DNA of 64,000 nucleotides, taken from NCBI RefSeq assembly GCF_014844075.1, contig NZ_CP062165.1, positions 2,046,001-2,110,000 of the forward strand. Reading direction: 5' to 3'. Numbering within the stretch: the first letter of the stretch is position 1; each line of letters starts with the position of its first letter. The DNA is from Paenibacillus sp. JNUCC-31 (GTDB lineage Bacteria; Bacillota; Bacilli; Paenibacillales; Paenibacillaceae). Shown here in pieces: positions 34,790-43,927 of this stretch. Below the pieces are notes generated by a model that was not told the origin of the DNA, did no database searches, and saw only the letters and a list, made by a program, of their open reading frames with translations. The translations under genes and the position numbers were made by a program.

Positions 34790-36619
34790 TTAAACACCTG
34801 TCCCTTCCATATGAGGATAACGAACCCTGATCAGGGTTCCTTCTCCGAGTGTACTCTCGATCGTGATGCCGAATTCCGGTCCATATAAGAAACGTAAACG
34901 GGTGTGGACACTGCGCAGTCCGAACATCTGGCCCGATTCTTCCGGGCGTTCCAGTTCTTCAAGAATCTCTGTCAGGCGCGCAGGATCAATGCCTTTGCCG
35001 TTATCTTTAACCTCTACCTGTAATACGTCGTCCAACTCTTCAACAACAATCGATAATTGGTTATCGGAACGTTCTGTTTGAATGCCATGCACCACATAAT
35101 TTTCAATAATCGGTTGCAGGGATAGTTTGACCACCGGATGTTGGTTATGTTCAGGGTCCAACTGAATTGTATACATGAAAATATCCTTATAGCGAATCCG
35201 GAACAACTCCAGATATAAACGGCAAGCTTCCATCTCATCCTTCAGTGTATAGTTTTTCTTTTGCTGAACGAGGCTCTTGAATAACACGGATAAACTGTAG
35301 ATCATCTCACCGACATCCTTCGCTCCCTGCGAAATCGCCCTCATCCGAATAACCTCAAGGGTGTTATAGAGAAAGTGAGGATTAATTCGAGCCTGAAGTG
35401 CAACTAGTTCCGTCTCCTTCTGTTTAATCTCGGCTTTGTAGACCCGTTCAATATACTGATTAAGTTCATCCAGCATATCGTTAAAGCTGTGCGAGATCTG
35501 TCCCAGCTCATCATCACGGGTATCATCGATGCGTGCTGTCAGATTGCCGTATTTCACCCTTTGGGTGAAACGAATGATTCGGCGGGTGCGTTTAGCAAAA
35601 TTAATAATGAAAAACGCCGGAACCAATACGGCAAACAGGATACATATGATGCTAATCGAAACGATTGTATTGCGTGTACCCGCGTAGGCTTCAGCCATCT
35701 CATTCACAGGAACCGTGCCAACAACCACATATCCCTGATCCGCCGAGACAAACTTGTTCACATACATGTTCCGCTCCTTTTTCATCGAATCCATGTCGGT
35801 CTGGTCAAACAATGAATCGGCCACATTCACATACGGATATTGCTTCCCGTAATAGTAGTTGTTGGAGTCGAACAATACCGTGCCCTTGGCTGATAGCACC
35901 ACAATTTCTCCCTTAAGGTTACTTTCATAACTGTCGAGAGCATTGCCAATGCCCGCAGAGTCAAAGAAAACGAGGAACTGTCCCAAATTTCGAAGGGTCT
36001 GTGTATTGTTGATGGGCACACGAATCGCATACAGCGCCGGGTCCCATTGATTTATTTCTTTGCGTATCCAATAGTTTGGCGCGCTGATATTTGGAGTCTC
36101 CATCGCCATCACGTCAGGAATATAGGAATGAGCCACGTTGGTGTCCAGCTTCCTGAATTGCTTATGCTGATTGAAGGTAGATAGATCCTGCCGCTCTGCA
36201 CTATATAACATCACTTGATTGATATCCGAATTGCGATCCATGATGTTCTGAAAATGCTTCAATACGTCAGCAGAATAATCATCCTGATTCGCGTAATACC
36301 CATTCGTCAGATGCTGCACATATTCGGCGTACGTGTGATTCATGAGATAGGTAATATTGGCTGACAACGCCTCATTCTGATGCATGTCCCTCACCATGTT
36401 CTGTACCGATTCATACTGTTGGTGAATATAACGGTCGACACTTTCCATCGCCGCTTTCTGAATCGCCAACTCTCGGCGAATTGTTGCGTCGGACACCGAC
36501 AGGAAAATGATATAAGACAAAGTAATAATCGTTACAATCGAAATCATGGAGAAGATGAACAGCATCTTCATAAACATATTATTTTTGAAGAAATTTTTGT
36601 AAACGCTAACAATTTTCAA
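34790..36619 (-). CDS. YesM-type sensor histidine kinase
   Basis: 609 residues if the TTG at 36619 (behind GGGGGGAA) is used; an ATG ten codons upstream lacks a good ribosome site. One membrane segment at about residues 17-40, a large extracellular region (about 40-290), a second membrane segment (SIISICILFAVLVPAFFIINF), then HAMP (RVKYGNLTARIDDTRDDELGQ). The His_kinase domain has LQARINPHFLYNTLEVIRM with the phosphorylated His in the NPHFLYN block. The HATPase domain has LQPIIENYVVHGI and DNGKGI. It senses an extracellular sugar signal, probably a mannoside. It is transcribed with the YesN gene and divergently from the GH85 gene. Confidence 0.93.
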   Translation of the reverse strand: MKIVSVYKNFFKNNMFMKMLFIFSMISIVTIITLSYIIFLSVSDATIRRELAIQKAAMESVDRYIHQQYESVQNMVRDMHQNEALSANITYLMNHTYAEYVQHLTNGYYANQDDYSADVLKHFQNIMDRNSDINQVMLYSAERQDLSTFNQHKQFRKLDTNVAHSYIPDVMAMETPNISAPNYWIRKEINQWDPALYAIRVPINNTQTLRNLGQFLVFFDSAGIGNALDSYESNLKGEIVVLSAKGTVLFDSNNYYYGKQYPYVNVADSLFDQTDMDSMKKERNMYVNKFVSADQGYVVVGTVPVNEMAEAYAGTRNTIVSISIICILFAVLVPAFFIINFAKRTRRIIRFTQRVKYGNLTARIDDTRDDELGQISHSFNDMLDELNQYIERVYKAEIKQKETELVALQARINPHFLYNTLEVIRMRAISQGAKDVGEMIYSLSVLFKSLVQQKKNYTLKDEMEACRLYLELFRIRYKDIFMYTIQLDPEHNQHPVVKLSLQPIIENYVVHGIQTERSDNQLSIVVEELDDVLQVEVKDNGKGIDPARLTEILEELERPEESGQMFGLRSVHTRLRFLYGPEFGITIESTLGEGTLIRVRYPHMEGTGV

Positions 36620-36701
36620 ATCGCAAGTTCCCCCCGCTGCTGATTTCATGTCTAAATTATATCATCTGCCTTCTGACATTAACTTGTCACCTGGAACTTT
36701 T

Positions 36702-36768
36702 CTTTAGTTTATACCTGTGTTTCTTTAATTTCACCCTATTTGAAAATGCTTTCATGCACTATCGTTAA
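36702..36768 (+). promoter_or_regulatory. Regulatory region of GH85 gene
   Basis: CTTTAGTTTATACCT (36702-36716), 22 bases, TTTGAAAATGCTTTCAT (36739-36755), eight bases, GTTAA (36764-36768). The 17-base middle box is identical to the one before the importer operon. The first box differs at two of 15 positions. A half-similar TTAACTTGTCACCT lies upstream at about 36680. The -10/-35 elements could not be fixed. Confidence 0.6.
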
Positions 36769-36830
36769 CCATAAGTTTAGTTTTGTGTAAAAGAATACCT
36801 TACATTCATTCGACTCGAAGGAGGAACAAC

Positions 36831-39587
36831 ATGACACGCAAACACAAACCCAAAGGCTTCATTCCCAAGGTAACTGCAATGATGCTCACGTCAGCTCTGC
36901 TTGGACAGGTCATTGCCTCATCCGTTTATGCCGGAGACACGCTCCCTTACACAGGTGAAAGTGCCAAAGGGATGAACCAGCCCTATCAGCATGGCTACAC
37001 CGCTGCCCAGATTCTGAATTGGACACCCGAAAGTGATATCCATGGTGATCTGCTTCGTGCCCATGTACCTTTGCAACCTCGCAATGATGCATTTGCTGCA
37101 ACGCAAGCTTATCCCGAACTCAACCCCGACACCCAACTGTTTACCATGAGTGGCGATTATGGTAATGCCTTCTTTGATAGTACCCCTTACACGAACGAGT
37201 TCAGTCAGTACCTCTTTAATTATTGGCAGTATACAGACTATTACAGCTATTGGCATGGCATGGCTTCTGCGGGTGTACCAGAAGAATTGTACGATCCAAA
37301 TAAAGACTGGACGGAAAAATACTTCGAGTTTGGCATTTTGAATATTCCCAATCCGGCCTATACCAATGCAGCACACAAAAATGGCGTCCGGTCCATCGCC
37401 AATATTTTCTTCTCCGACAATGACCGTGGACCCCAAACCTACAAACAGATGCTTGTGCAGGATGAAGACGGAAATTTCCCTGTTGCTGCAAAGCTGGTCG
37501 AAATGGCGAAATATTATAACTACGACGGATATTTCTTCAATCAGGAAGAAGTCGCGAAAGGCGTTGCCCCCGAAGATATCCCTTCCTACAAGAAATTCAT
37601 GAAATATCTCAGGGACAACGGGTTATATGTTCAATGGTATGACTCCACTATCAATACAACGGGCAAAATTCAATACCAGAACCAGTTTAATGGACTTAAC
37701 AGTCCATTTGTGCAAGATTCTGCATTAGGCCGAGTCTCGGATTCGATCTTCCTGAATTACGTATGGAACCATGACATGCTGCGTGATTCTCGCAATCATG
37801 CCGTTAGCCTGGGACTCGACCCACTGGAAACGGTATTTGCCGGTATCGAAGGTGGGAATGACCAGTTCGGCCGCTGGAAGCAGCTCTACGATTTGCGCAA
37901 CAATCTGGACGAGAACGGCCAGCCGATGAACAGTATTGCAACGCTTGGTGCCGACTTTACCCATAATGCCCTGGATGAAGAGATGGGCGATGGCAGCACC
38001 AATCATAGAGCCGAAGATAAGTACCAGTGGATGACCTTTGTGCGCGACCGCGCCTGGTGGTCAGGTCCGAATCAGGACCCAACCAACGCACGCCGTACAT
38101 CATCCGCCGATCTGTCCGATGTGTACGCTTCCGGTACAAAATGGGACGGCATCGCCGCTTATCTTACCGAACGCTCTGTCATTCATGGCTCCAATTTTGT
38201 GACCAACTTCAATACAGGCCATGGGCTGAAATATTATGAAGACGGCACGGTTTCCAATGAAACCGAATGGTCCAATATCAATATTCAGGATATCCCGGTC
38301 ACCTGGCAATGGTGGATGGATAGCCAAGGTGACAAACTGACGGTTGATTTTGACTATGGTCCAACCTATGAGAAAGGTGCTCGCTATACTTACGATTCCA
38401 TTGGTGCGTTCAACGGCGGCAGCTCTCTGGTCGTGAACGGGCGTCTGAATAAGGACAATTTCCTGCGACTGTACAAGACGGATCTGTCCATCAATGCACA
38501 ATCCAAACTGGAACTCACCTATAACAAACCGTCTGTCAGCGACGCTTCGTCCATGCAAGTTGGACTGATCTTCGAAGATGAACCAACCAAGGTGGTCAAA
38601 GTTAATGTGCCTGAATCAGGCCAGCATACGGATGAATGGAAAACCACTACACTGGATTTGAGCGCATACCAAGGAAAGACCATTGCAGCTTTCGGTCTAT
38701 CCTTCGACCCTAATGGCACTACAATTGAGAATTATCAAATGAACATTGGTGAGATCCGTATCTCCGATGGTTCTGCCGCCAAACCGAATGCTCCAACCGG
38801 ATTCCATATTGCCAAAGCACTGACCAACACCGATGAGTTGGTTGTCGAATGGGATATCGAGGACTATTCCAAGGTTAAGCAATATAACCTGTATGAGAAC
38901 GGTGTCTATGTCGGTGGTGTGTATGACTCCACATTTTATATTAAATCGCTCAAACAACCCACGGGTGAACTGTCCATTCGGGCTGTAGGCCCAGATGGTA
39001 CCGAGAGTGAAGCAACCGTCCTGCCGTATGATCTGAATGCAGCTGTTCAGGACATTGATGTCAAATTCAAGAGCAATGGCGATGCCATTGTCCGTTGGAA
39101 AAACCCGAAAAAGAACAACGATAAAGAACCCATCCAGCTTACACTTCAAACTGAATATGCGAAGGAACCTTTCACCAAGACACTTCAGGTCAAAAAAGGA
39201 AAACAGTCTGCTACTTTGACCGGCCTTCCGACCAATGGTGAACATTACGTTCTGAATATTGCCATTGGCAAACAGAATCCAGTGACAATTACCGGACAGC
39301 TTGCAGATACTCAGATTACACCATACGCCAAGGAAAAGGTCACGGTAAAGGATGGAAAGTACACCCTCGCATTGCCTGAGTTGGAGGATTGGTACAAGAT
39401 TTATATCTATGAAAATGAGGTACCCCGTGAATTCGGAGTGACTTACGTATCGCAGAAATTCCCTTATATCATTCGGGGCAGAACGAAGCTGAGCGAACTT
39501 ACCTTCACACCTGCGTCCAGCAGCAGCTCACTGAAGCTGGTTATTGAAGATTATGCTGGCAACAAGGCAACGACAATTTTGCGATAA
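36831..39587 (+). CDS. Secreted GH85 endo-beta-N-acetylglucosaminidase
   Basis: 918 residues from the ATG at 36831 behind AAGGAGG. A Sec signal peptide (residues 1-34, cleavage near SSVYA-GD) directs it outside. The GH85 domain starts near PYTGESAKG and contains LLRAHVPLQPRNDAFAATQA, NPAYTNAAHKNGVRSIANIF and GYFFNQEE. Asn237 and Glu239 there match the catalytic Asn-X-Glu of Endo-A and Endo-D. From about residue 560 come beta-sandwich and fibronectin III-like modules. No LPXTG anchor is seen. It cuts the chitobiose core of N-glycans and leaves one GlcNAc on the protein. It is divergent from the YesM/YesN pair and shares promoter boxes with the importer operon. Confidence 0.94.
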   Translation: MTRKHKPKGFIPKVTAMMLTSALLGQVIASSVYAGDTLPYTGESAKGMNQPYQHGYTAAQILNWTPESDIHGDLLRAHVPLQPRNDAFAATQAYPELNPDTQLFTMSGDYGNAFFDSTPYTNEFSQYLFNYWQYTDYYSYWHGMASAGVPEELYDPNKDWTEKYFEFGILNIPNPAYTNAAHKNGVRSIANIFFSDNDRGPQTYKQMLVQDEDGNFPVAAKLVEMAKYYNYDGYFFNQEEVAKGVAPEDIPSYKKFMKYLRDNGLYVQWYDSTINTTGKIQYQNQFNGLNSPFVQDSALGRVSDSIFLNYVWNHDMLRDSRNHAVSLGLDPLETVFAGIEGGNDQFGRWKQLYDLRNNLDENGQPMNSIATLGADFTHNALDEEMGDGSTNHRAEDKYQWMTFVRDRAWWSGPNQDPTNARRTSSADLSDVYASGTKWDGIAAYLTERSVIHGSNFVTNFNTGHGLKYYEDGTVSNETEWSNINIQDIPVTWQWWMDSQGDKLTVDFDYGPTYEKGARYTYDSIGAFNGGSSLVVNGRLNKDNFLRLYKTDLSINAQSKLELTYNKPSVSDASSMQVGLIFEDEPTKVVKVNVPESGQHTDEWKTTTLDLSAYQGKTIAAFGLSFDPNGTTIENYQMNIGEIRISDGSAAKPNAPTGFHIAKALTNTDELVVEWDIEDYSKVKQYNLYENGVYVGGVYDSTFYIKSLKQPTGELSIRAVGPDGTESEATVLPYDLNAAVQDIDVKFKSNGDAIVRWKNPKKNNDKEPIQLTLQTEYAKEPFTKTLQVKKGKQSATLTGLPTNGEHYVLNIAIGKQNPVTITGQLADTQITPYAKEKVTVKDGKYTLALPELEDWYKIYIYENEVPREFGVTYVSQKFPYIIRGRTKLSELTFTPASSSSSLKLVIEDYAGNKATTILR

Positions 39588-39643
39588 ACGATCCACAAGG
39601 TTAACTGACTTATAGGAGTCGAGAAAACAGAAAAATCAATCAC

Positions 39644-39683
39644 GCCCTTTCGCTTCCCCCACAGGAAGTCGGAAGGGCTTTAT
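39644..39683 (+). terminator. Terminator of GH85 gene
   Basis: GCCCTTTCGCTTCC pairs with GGAAGTCGGAAGGGC around CCCACA, followed by TTTATT, 57 bases after the stop codon. Confidence 0.75.
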
Positions 39684-39792
39684 TCATGTTCGGTACTTTT
39701 ATTTCTCCACATGGATACCCCATGTTCTCTAGTCTAGCAAAAAAAAGCAAGCCTCTATGGATAGAAGACTCACCTTTTGTGTCTATATCATT

Positions 39793-40311
39793 TTACCGTT
39801 TATCATTATGCTGTTCCAACAAATAAAACATATAATCCGTTGGCACGCCGGAGTAACCTTGCTGCCTTAACATCGCGGTCACATTGCCCCGGTGATATGT
39901 TCCGTGGTTGACAACATGCTGCAGGATGTCGGAAAAACGTGTTTCCATTTTACCGTATTTCGGATGCTCAATCGTCATCTTCTTGTGGGGGTCAGGCGTA
40001 TGCCGCAGTAAATCGCGGAACCGCTCTGTAACGCTGCCAAACAGCTCCCGCATCTCATTCACGGTTTTGCCCTGCGCTTCCTCTGTCCAACCCGAGATCT
40101 TCGGAAAAATGTCCTCGTTCGGAACTTCAGCGAGCACTAACATATAAAGCTGTTCGAACAAATACATGTGCCCGAATGTTTGTGACACGGATGGAAATAC
40201 GCTCGTCACTTCCGCATGGAAAGCATCCTCCGGGAGCTGTTCCAAGTGTGTGAACAACCGATCGTTCGCCCAAACATGATAGTCATACAATGGGTAAGGT
40301 TGTTGAAGCAT
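39793..40311 (-). CDS. DinB-family protein
   Basis: 172 residues from the ATG at 40311; a GTG four codons upstream overlaps the AAGGAAGGG site. The four-helix DinB/DfsB fold is indicated by MLQQPYPLYDYHVWANDRLF at the start, a metal-ligand His in SQTFGHMYLFEQLY, and ILQHVVNHGTYHRGNVTAML with the HxxxH-type ligands near residues 135-145. These metal-binding proteins include DNA-damage induced DinB of Bacillus and thiol S-transferases such as BstA. The exact role is unknown. A WYL-domain regulator lies upstream on the same strand. Confidence 0.85.
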   Translation of the reverse strand: MLQQPYPLYDYHVWANDRLFTHLEQLPEDAFHAEVTSVFPSVSQTFGHMYLFEQLYMLVLAEVPNEDIFPKISGWTEEAQGKTVNEMRELFGSVTERFRDLLRHTPDPHKKMTIEHPKYGKMETRFSDILQHVVNHGTYHRGNVTAMLRQQGYSGVPTDYMFYLLEQHNDKR

Positions 40312-40408
40312 AAATAAATTCACCCTTCCTTTTCTTCACCCTTTTTTGGCTGTCGCAGCCTTGTCTTTATCGTATACCAAGTTTGCTGACAACTATTGTC
40401 AGCGAACT

Positions 40409-41380
40409 TCAATCCCGATCGTCTTCATAATGTTTGGCAATACCGTATGCCAGTTCCTGGATCCGACGCTTCAGCTCCAGTGGTTCCCGGATGTGAATGG
40501 CCGTGCCGAACGTCATCAGATATGTCGGAAGGTACCTGTTCATCGTCGGAACATCGAGCAGAAACCGCGCCTCCCGATCGGTTCGTTCCACCAAATAGTG
40601 ACGCATATGCCAGTGGCTGCAAACCGCATTCAGCTTGTCAGGCTCCCCCTCAATGCGAATCGCAGCCAGCGGTCCGTCTGCCTCTCGTGCTCGCTCGGAC
40701 TGTTCGCGGAAAAAGGCGGCCGCTGAGAAACGCTCCGGCTTGTCAAATCTCGCTTCGGTTAGCTCCAGCTGCTCGATACGTTCGACGCGGAAGGTTCGCA
40801 TTGCCTGCGACCGTTGGCAGAACCCAACAACGTACCATTCGTTTCGGTTGTAAGCCAGCCCATATGGATCGACTTCACGTTCGTTAGCCTGCTCCGCATT
40901 TGCTTTGCGATAAACCATACGAACAGTTCGTCCGCCGTTCGTCGCTTGTTCCAAGTTCCGCAACAACGGAACGACAGAAGGCGCACGCGCCGAAGAAACT
41001 ACATCCAGGCTGCTCGTCTGACGGGAAAGATCATGACGCTGTTCTTCGTGCAGTCCGTTCTCGACCTTTTTCAACGCGTATTCCAGCTCCTCCGCGTATG
41101 GATAGCCTGCACCCTGCGCAAATTTAAACGCGTCCACAAGACCCTTTAACTCTAAGGCGTTGAAGAATAATGGTGTCTCCTTGAAACTCTCCAGAATACG
41201 AATGCCACCATCATGACCCGATTCCGCAACGACCGGCACGCCACTGGCACATAATGCGTCGATATATCGGTACACAGTGCGGACACTGATCTCCAAACTG
41301 TCCGCGATTTGCGCGGCAGTGTACTTTCTTCCGGATCGAAGCATCCACAGCATAGACAGCATGTTATCCCATTTTGCCAT
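40409..41380 (-). CDS. HTH/WYL-domain transcriptional regulator (YafY-like)
   Basis: 323 residues. The N-terminal HTH_11 domain (about 5-60) has LSMLWMLRSGRKYTAAQIADSLEISVRTVYRYIDALCASGVPVVAE. The WYL domain (about 140-225) has VRMVYRKANAEQANEREVDPYGLAYNRNEWYVVGFCQRSQAMRTFRVERI. The C-terminal WCX extension follows. Members bind DNA and sense small ligands or nucleic acids. No target is evident. It lies 98 bases upstream of the DinB-family gene on the same strand, so it may control that gene. Confidence 0.9.
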   Translation of the reverse strand: MAKWDNMLSMLWMLRSGRKYTAAQIADSLEISVRTVYRYIDALCASGVPVVAESGHDGGIRILESFKETPLFFNALELKGLVDAFKFAQGAGYPYAEELEYALKKVENGLHEEQRHDLSRQTSSLDVVSSARAPSVVPLLRNLEQATNGGRTVRMVYRKANAEQANEREVDPYGLAYNRNEWYVVGFCQRSQAMRTFRVERIEQLELTEARFDKPERFSAAAFFREQSERAREADGPLAAIRIEGEPDKLNAVCSHWHMRHYLVERTDREARFLLDVPTMNRYLPTYLMTFGTAIHIREPLELKRRIQELAYGIAKHYEDDRD

Positions 41381-41455
41381 TAGAAGTCCCTCTTTTCTTT
41401 GAGAGAATACAACTCATCTACACATTGTACAATGATGTAAAAATAATCATCTAGC

Positions 41456-41492
41456 AAAAAGGCGAGTCACCATTGATCAGGAGACTCGCCTT
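41456..41492 (-). terminator. Terminator of dnaB
   Basis: AAGGCGAGTC and GACTCGCC form a perfect stem. On the minus strand a TTTTTG run follows, 22 bases after the dnaB stop. It shows that dnaB is now its own transcription unit. Confidence 0.85.
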
Positions 41493-41513
41493 ATCGGTCT
41501 ATATGATGAAAAG

Positions 41514-43049
41514 TTATGAAGTTCCCTTTTGTTTACTCGCCTGCATCTGCTGGGCAAACCTCATCATCTCTTCGAACTCTTCTTCGGATACTGCATTACC
41601 TTCGGCGCCTATGTCTTGTACAATCGGAATTTCGGGTTTGGCTTTGGTTCCTTTGCCGTATGTACGGGAACGGGTTCCAGCTGCACCAGCAGCTTGTTTG
41701 CCTTTGACCTTGGCTTGGTCGCGAATATATTGTACCGCCTTCTCATAGGAGTTCACCTGCTTAAGCAGCATGTTGGAGGCAATGGCCTCAACGAAGTTGC
41801 GGTTAATTCTTTGCTCACCGCCGGATACAAGCAATGCCATCAAATAATGAATCAGCACATTAATCACTTCACCAGGCAATTTGTAGCTGAGATCGATTTT
41901 CTCAAAAATGTCCACCAGGTTGTCCGGTACGGCTCCAGGGAAGAACGTTTGAAGCAGTCGTGTGTAAGGCTCATTGCGCAGCATCATGTTGTATTGATGA
42001 ATATCACACTTGGTCGAAAATTGCGGAGGCACTTCGACGTAGTATTCCATCTGCACGACGTGTTCGACTGGTGGTTCACCAGAATCCTCTTTCCGCTCAG
42101 GCTCCTCCATATGCTGTCTTAGAGCCACAACCTTCGCTGCCTGTACCGTTTGCTGCTCATGCCGCTTCTTGGTCTGTCTGAACTGCAGGCTTGCCTTGTG
42201 TTGAAGATCATCCAGCACGAGTTGTCCCTGTGGGTTGAAGATATCATCCTCATCCAACAAACGACATACATCCTGTACGCTGAGATTGAACTTGTTCACC
42301 ACATAATTCACAATGCCGAGCTGCTCATGATCGAACCGCAGCTGTTCTACATGACGACGATTGACCGACTCACGCGGAAAACGCAAGATTATGTCGGCAT
42401 AATTCAAGCTGTTCTCCTCGGCTGCACCCGTTGTTCCGCTGCGCTGGGCCGAAGTCGACACTTCCGACAATGCCTGCTCGAGTTCGTAATCAATGACATG
42501 GGTGTTCAATTCAAATATATCGTAAAAAGGAACAGAAATATTCTCTTTATTAGCTGCCGGGTAAGGTGCTTCACCGCTCTCTATGGCTGAAAAACCGGAA
42601 CGTAGTGAAAGTACGGCGAACTTGCCGATCTTGTCACGAAGCAGCAGTGTCAAATGCTGTGTGCGGAAAAATTCTGCCGGAGAGAGCGGCGGCTGCAGCT
42701 CATATTCATAGATGTAATCATCATTTTCCGGAATATACAGCCTTGCCGTCTGAAGCAGTCCCACAGCCTCCAGCTTGGATGCCTGCTCCACCAAATACTT
42801 TCGTCCTTTCTCGCTTGGCTCAAGTCCAAGTGTCATGAACAGCCTCCGTTGCTGCTCAAGCGCCGAGTAACCGACCTGTTCACCTGGAAGATGCTGAAAA
42901 AGCAGTCGATACAAGCCAACCGCAAAGGCACCTACCATGGGCTGATACGCTCCGGTAAGCATACGGTCATCCAGGGCACTAAGTCCAAACTCCCTGTATA
43001 CGCAGTAGCGATGATGTTCAGTATAATGGTGCATATTGGTCATGCGCAT
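41514..43049 (-). CDS. dnaB: Replication initiation protein DnaB (DnaD-domain type)
   Basis: 511 residues. The N-terminal winged-helix region has REFGLSALDDRMLTGAYQPMVGAFAVGLYRLLFQHL. Two DnaD-like domains (DDBH2) follow; the second (about residues 355-450) has LRNEPYTRLLQTFFPGAVPDNLVDIFEKIDLSYKLPGEVINVLIHYLM and AIASNMLLKQVNSYEKAVQYIRDQ. A basic, low-complexity tail follows. This is the Gram-positive DnaB, not the replicative helicase. With DnaD and DnaI it loads the helicase at the origin and at stalled forks. Normally dnaI follows directly; here a terminator, a WYL regulator, a DinB gene and the glycan locus intervene. Confidence 0.9.
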   Translation of the reverse strand: MRMTNMHHYTEHHRYCVYREFGLSALDDRMLTGAYQPMVGAFAVGLYRLLFQHLPGEQVGYSALEQQRRLFMTLGLEPSEKGRKYLVEQASKLEAVGLLQTARLYIPENDDYIYEYELQPPLSPAEFFRTQHLTLLLRDKIGKFAVLSLRSGFSAIESGEAPYPAANKENISVPFYDIFELNTHVIDYELEQALSEVSTSAQRSGTTGAAEENSLNYADIILRFPRESVNRRHVEQLRFDHEQLGIVNYVVNKFNLSVQDVCRLLDEDDIFNPQGQLVLDDLQHKASLQFRQTKKRHEQQTVQAAKVVALRQHMEEPERKEDSGEPPVEHVVQMEYYVEVPPQFSTKCDIHQYNMMLRNEPYTRLLQTFFPGAVPDNLVDIFEKIDLSYKLPGEVINVLIHYLMALLVSGGEQRINRNFVEAIASNMLLKQVNSYEKAVQYIRDQAKVKGKQAAGAAGTRSRTYGKGTKAKPEIPIVQDIGAEGNAVSEEEFEEMMRFAQQMQASKQKGTS

Positions 43050-43308
43050 AGCTTGATCTCCTTCTCCCGAAAAGGTTGTTTATCTATTCTATCATAAATG
43101 TCTGATCCTCAAATGTTCAAAAACAGGTAAAAAACGGACCTGTTCTCGCTCCGTTTCGTCCTAGGTCGACAGCATTCACGTTTTCGCAGAGTTGCTAGAT
43201 TACTATAAAAGCTACAGCCTTAGAAAACAAGTGGAGATATGGAGAAATGTTATCCATATGTATATGAGGCTTAGCCCAAACATAATACGCAAGATTTGGA
43301 TGCACGCC

Positions 43309-43360
43309 AAAAAAGCCTTCCCTTTGCATTCGTAAGCGTTTACGACAAAGGCAAGACCTT
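43309..43360 (-). terminator. Terminator downstream of yuiB
   Basis: Read on the minus strand, GCCTTTG and CAAAGG pair around an inner GTAAACGCTTAC palindrome and the hairpin ends in GGCTTTTTTGG. Confidence 0.7.
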
Positions 43361-43403
43361 TACAGGAATATTGCGGTCAGCGAAAACTTCTTTTGCCGGC
43401 CAA

Positions 43404-43697
43404 TTAAAACATTTTGTATCCACCCAGACGAAGTTTGCGAATGGTCCAGCCACTAATGATTGCTCCTGCCAGTCCAGCTATGCCTGTCATATAGTCTACA
43501 ATATGGAAAGATCCCAAATGTGACATCAGCGATGCCGTATGATCCCACAGGGAATATACGACGACAGGCAGAATGACGATGATGAACAGATAGGAAGGGA
43601 ACCAGGTTGTCTTCATCAGCATATTCAGAATGAAACCGATACCAAACATCATAACAAAAAATAATACCATCAATACCAGCACAGGTATGAACTGCAT
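43404..43697 (-). CDS. yuiB: YuiB-family small membrane protein
   Basis: 97 residues from the ATG at 43697, behind AGAGGTG. The open frame extends 29 codons further without a ribosome site. Three hydrophobic segments: MQFIPVLVLMVLFFVMMFGI, YLFIIVILPVVVYSLW and MTGIAGLAGAIISGWTI. The pattern and size resemble B. subtilis YuiB, whose gene also lies near NADH dehydrogenase-like and YumC genes, as here. No biochemical function is known. It is divergent from hemQ. Confidence 0.7.
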   Translation of the reverse strand: MQFIPVLVLMVLFFVMMFGIGFILNMLMKTTWFPSYLFIIVILPVVVYSLWDHTASLMSHLGSFHIVDYMTGIAGLAGAIISGWTIRKLRLGGYKMF

Positions 43698-43927
43698 CGG
43701 GTGACGTTCACCTCTTCTTTCACTGACTCGGTTTCTCATACTATGGATAGTAGATAGTGTACCGCAAAAAATGTGGCGAAGCAACGAACTTTCTGGACAA
43801 ATTTCCCTATAATCACCCTCTGTTCATTTGCCCTTCTGCTTCCTGTTGGGATACAATAAAGACGATAACGCATTCAACCGTCCCTTACCGGGATTTGGAA
43901 ATATACCCTGCAGGAGGAATACAATTC

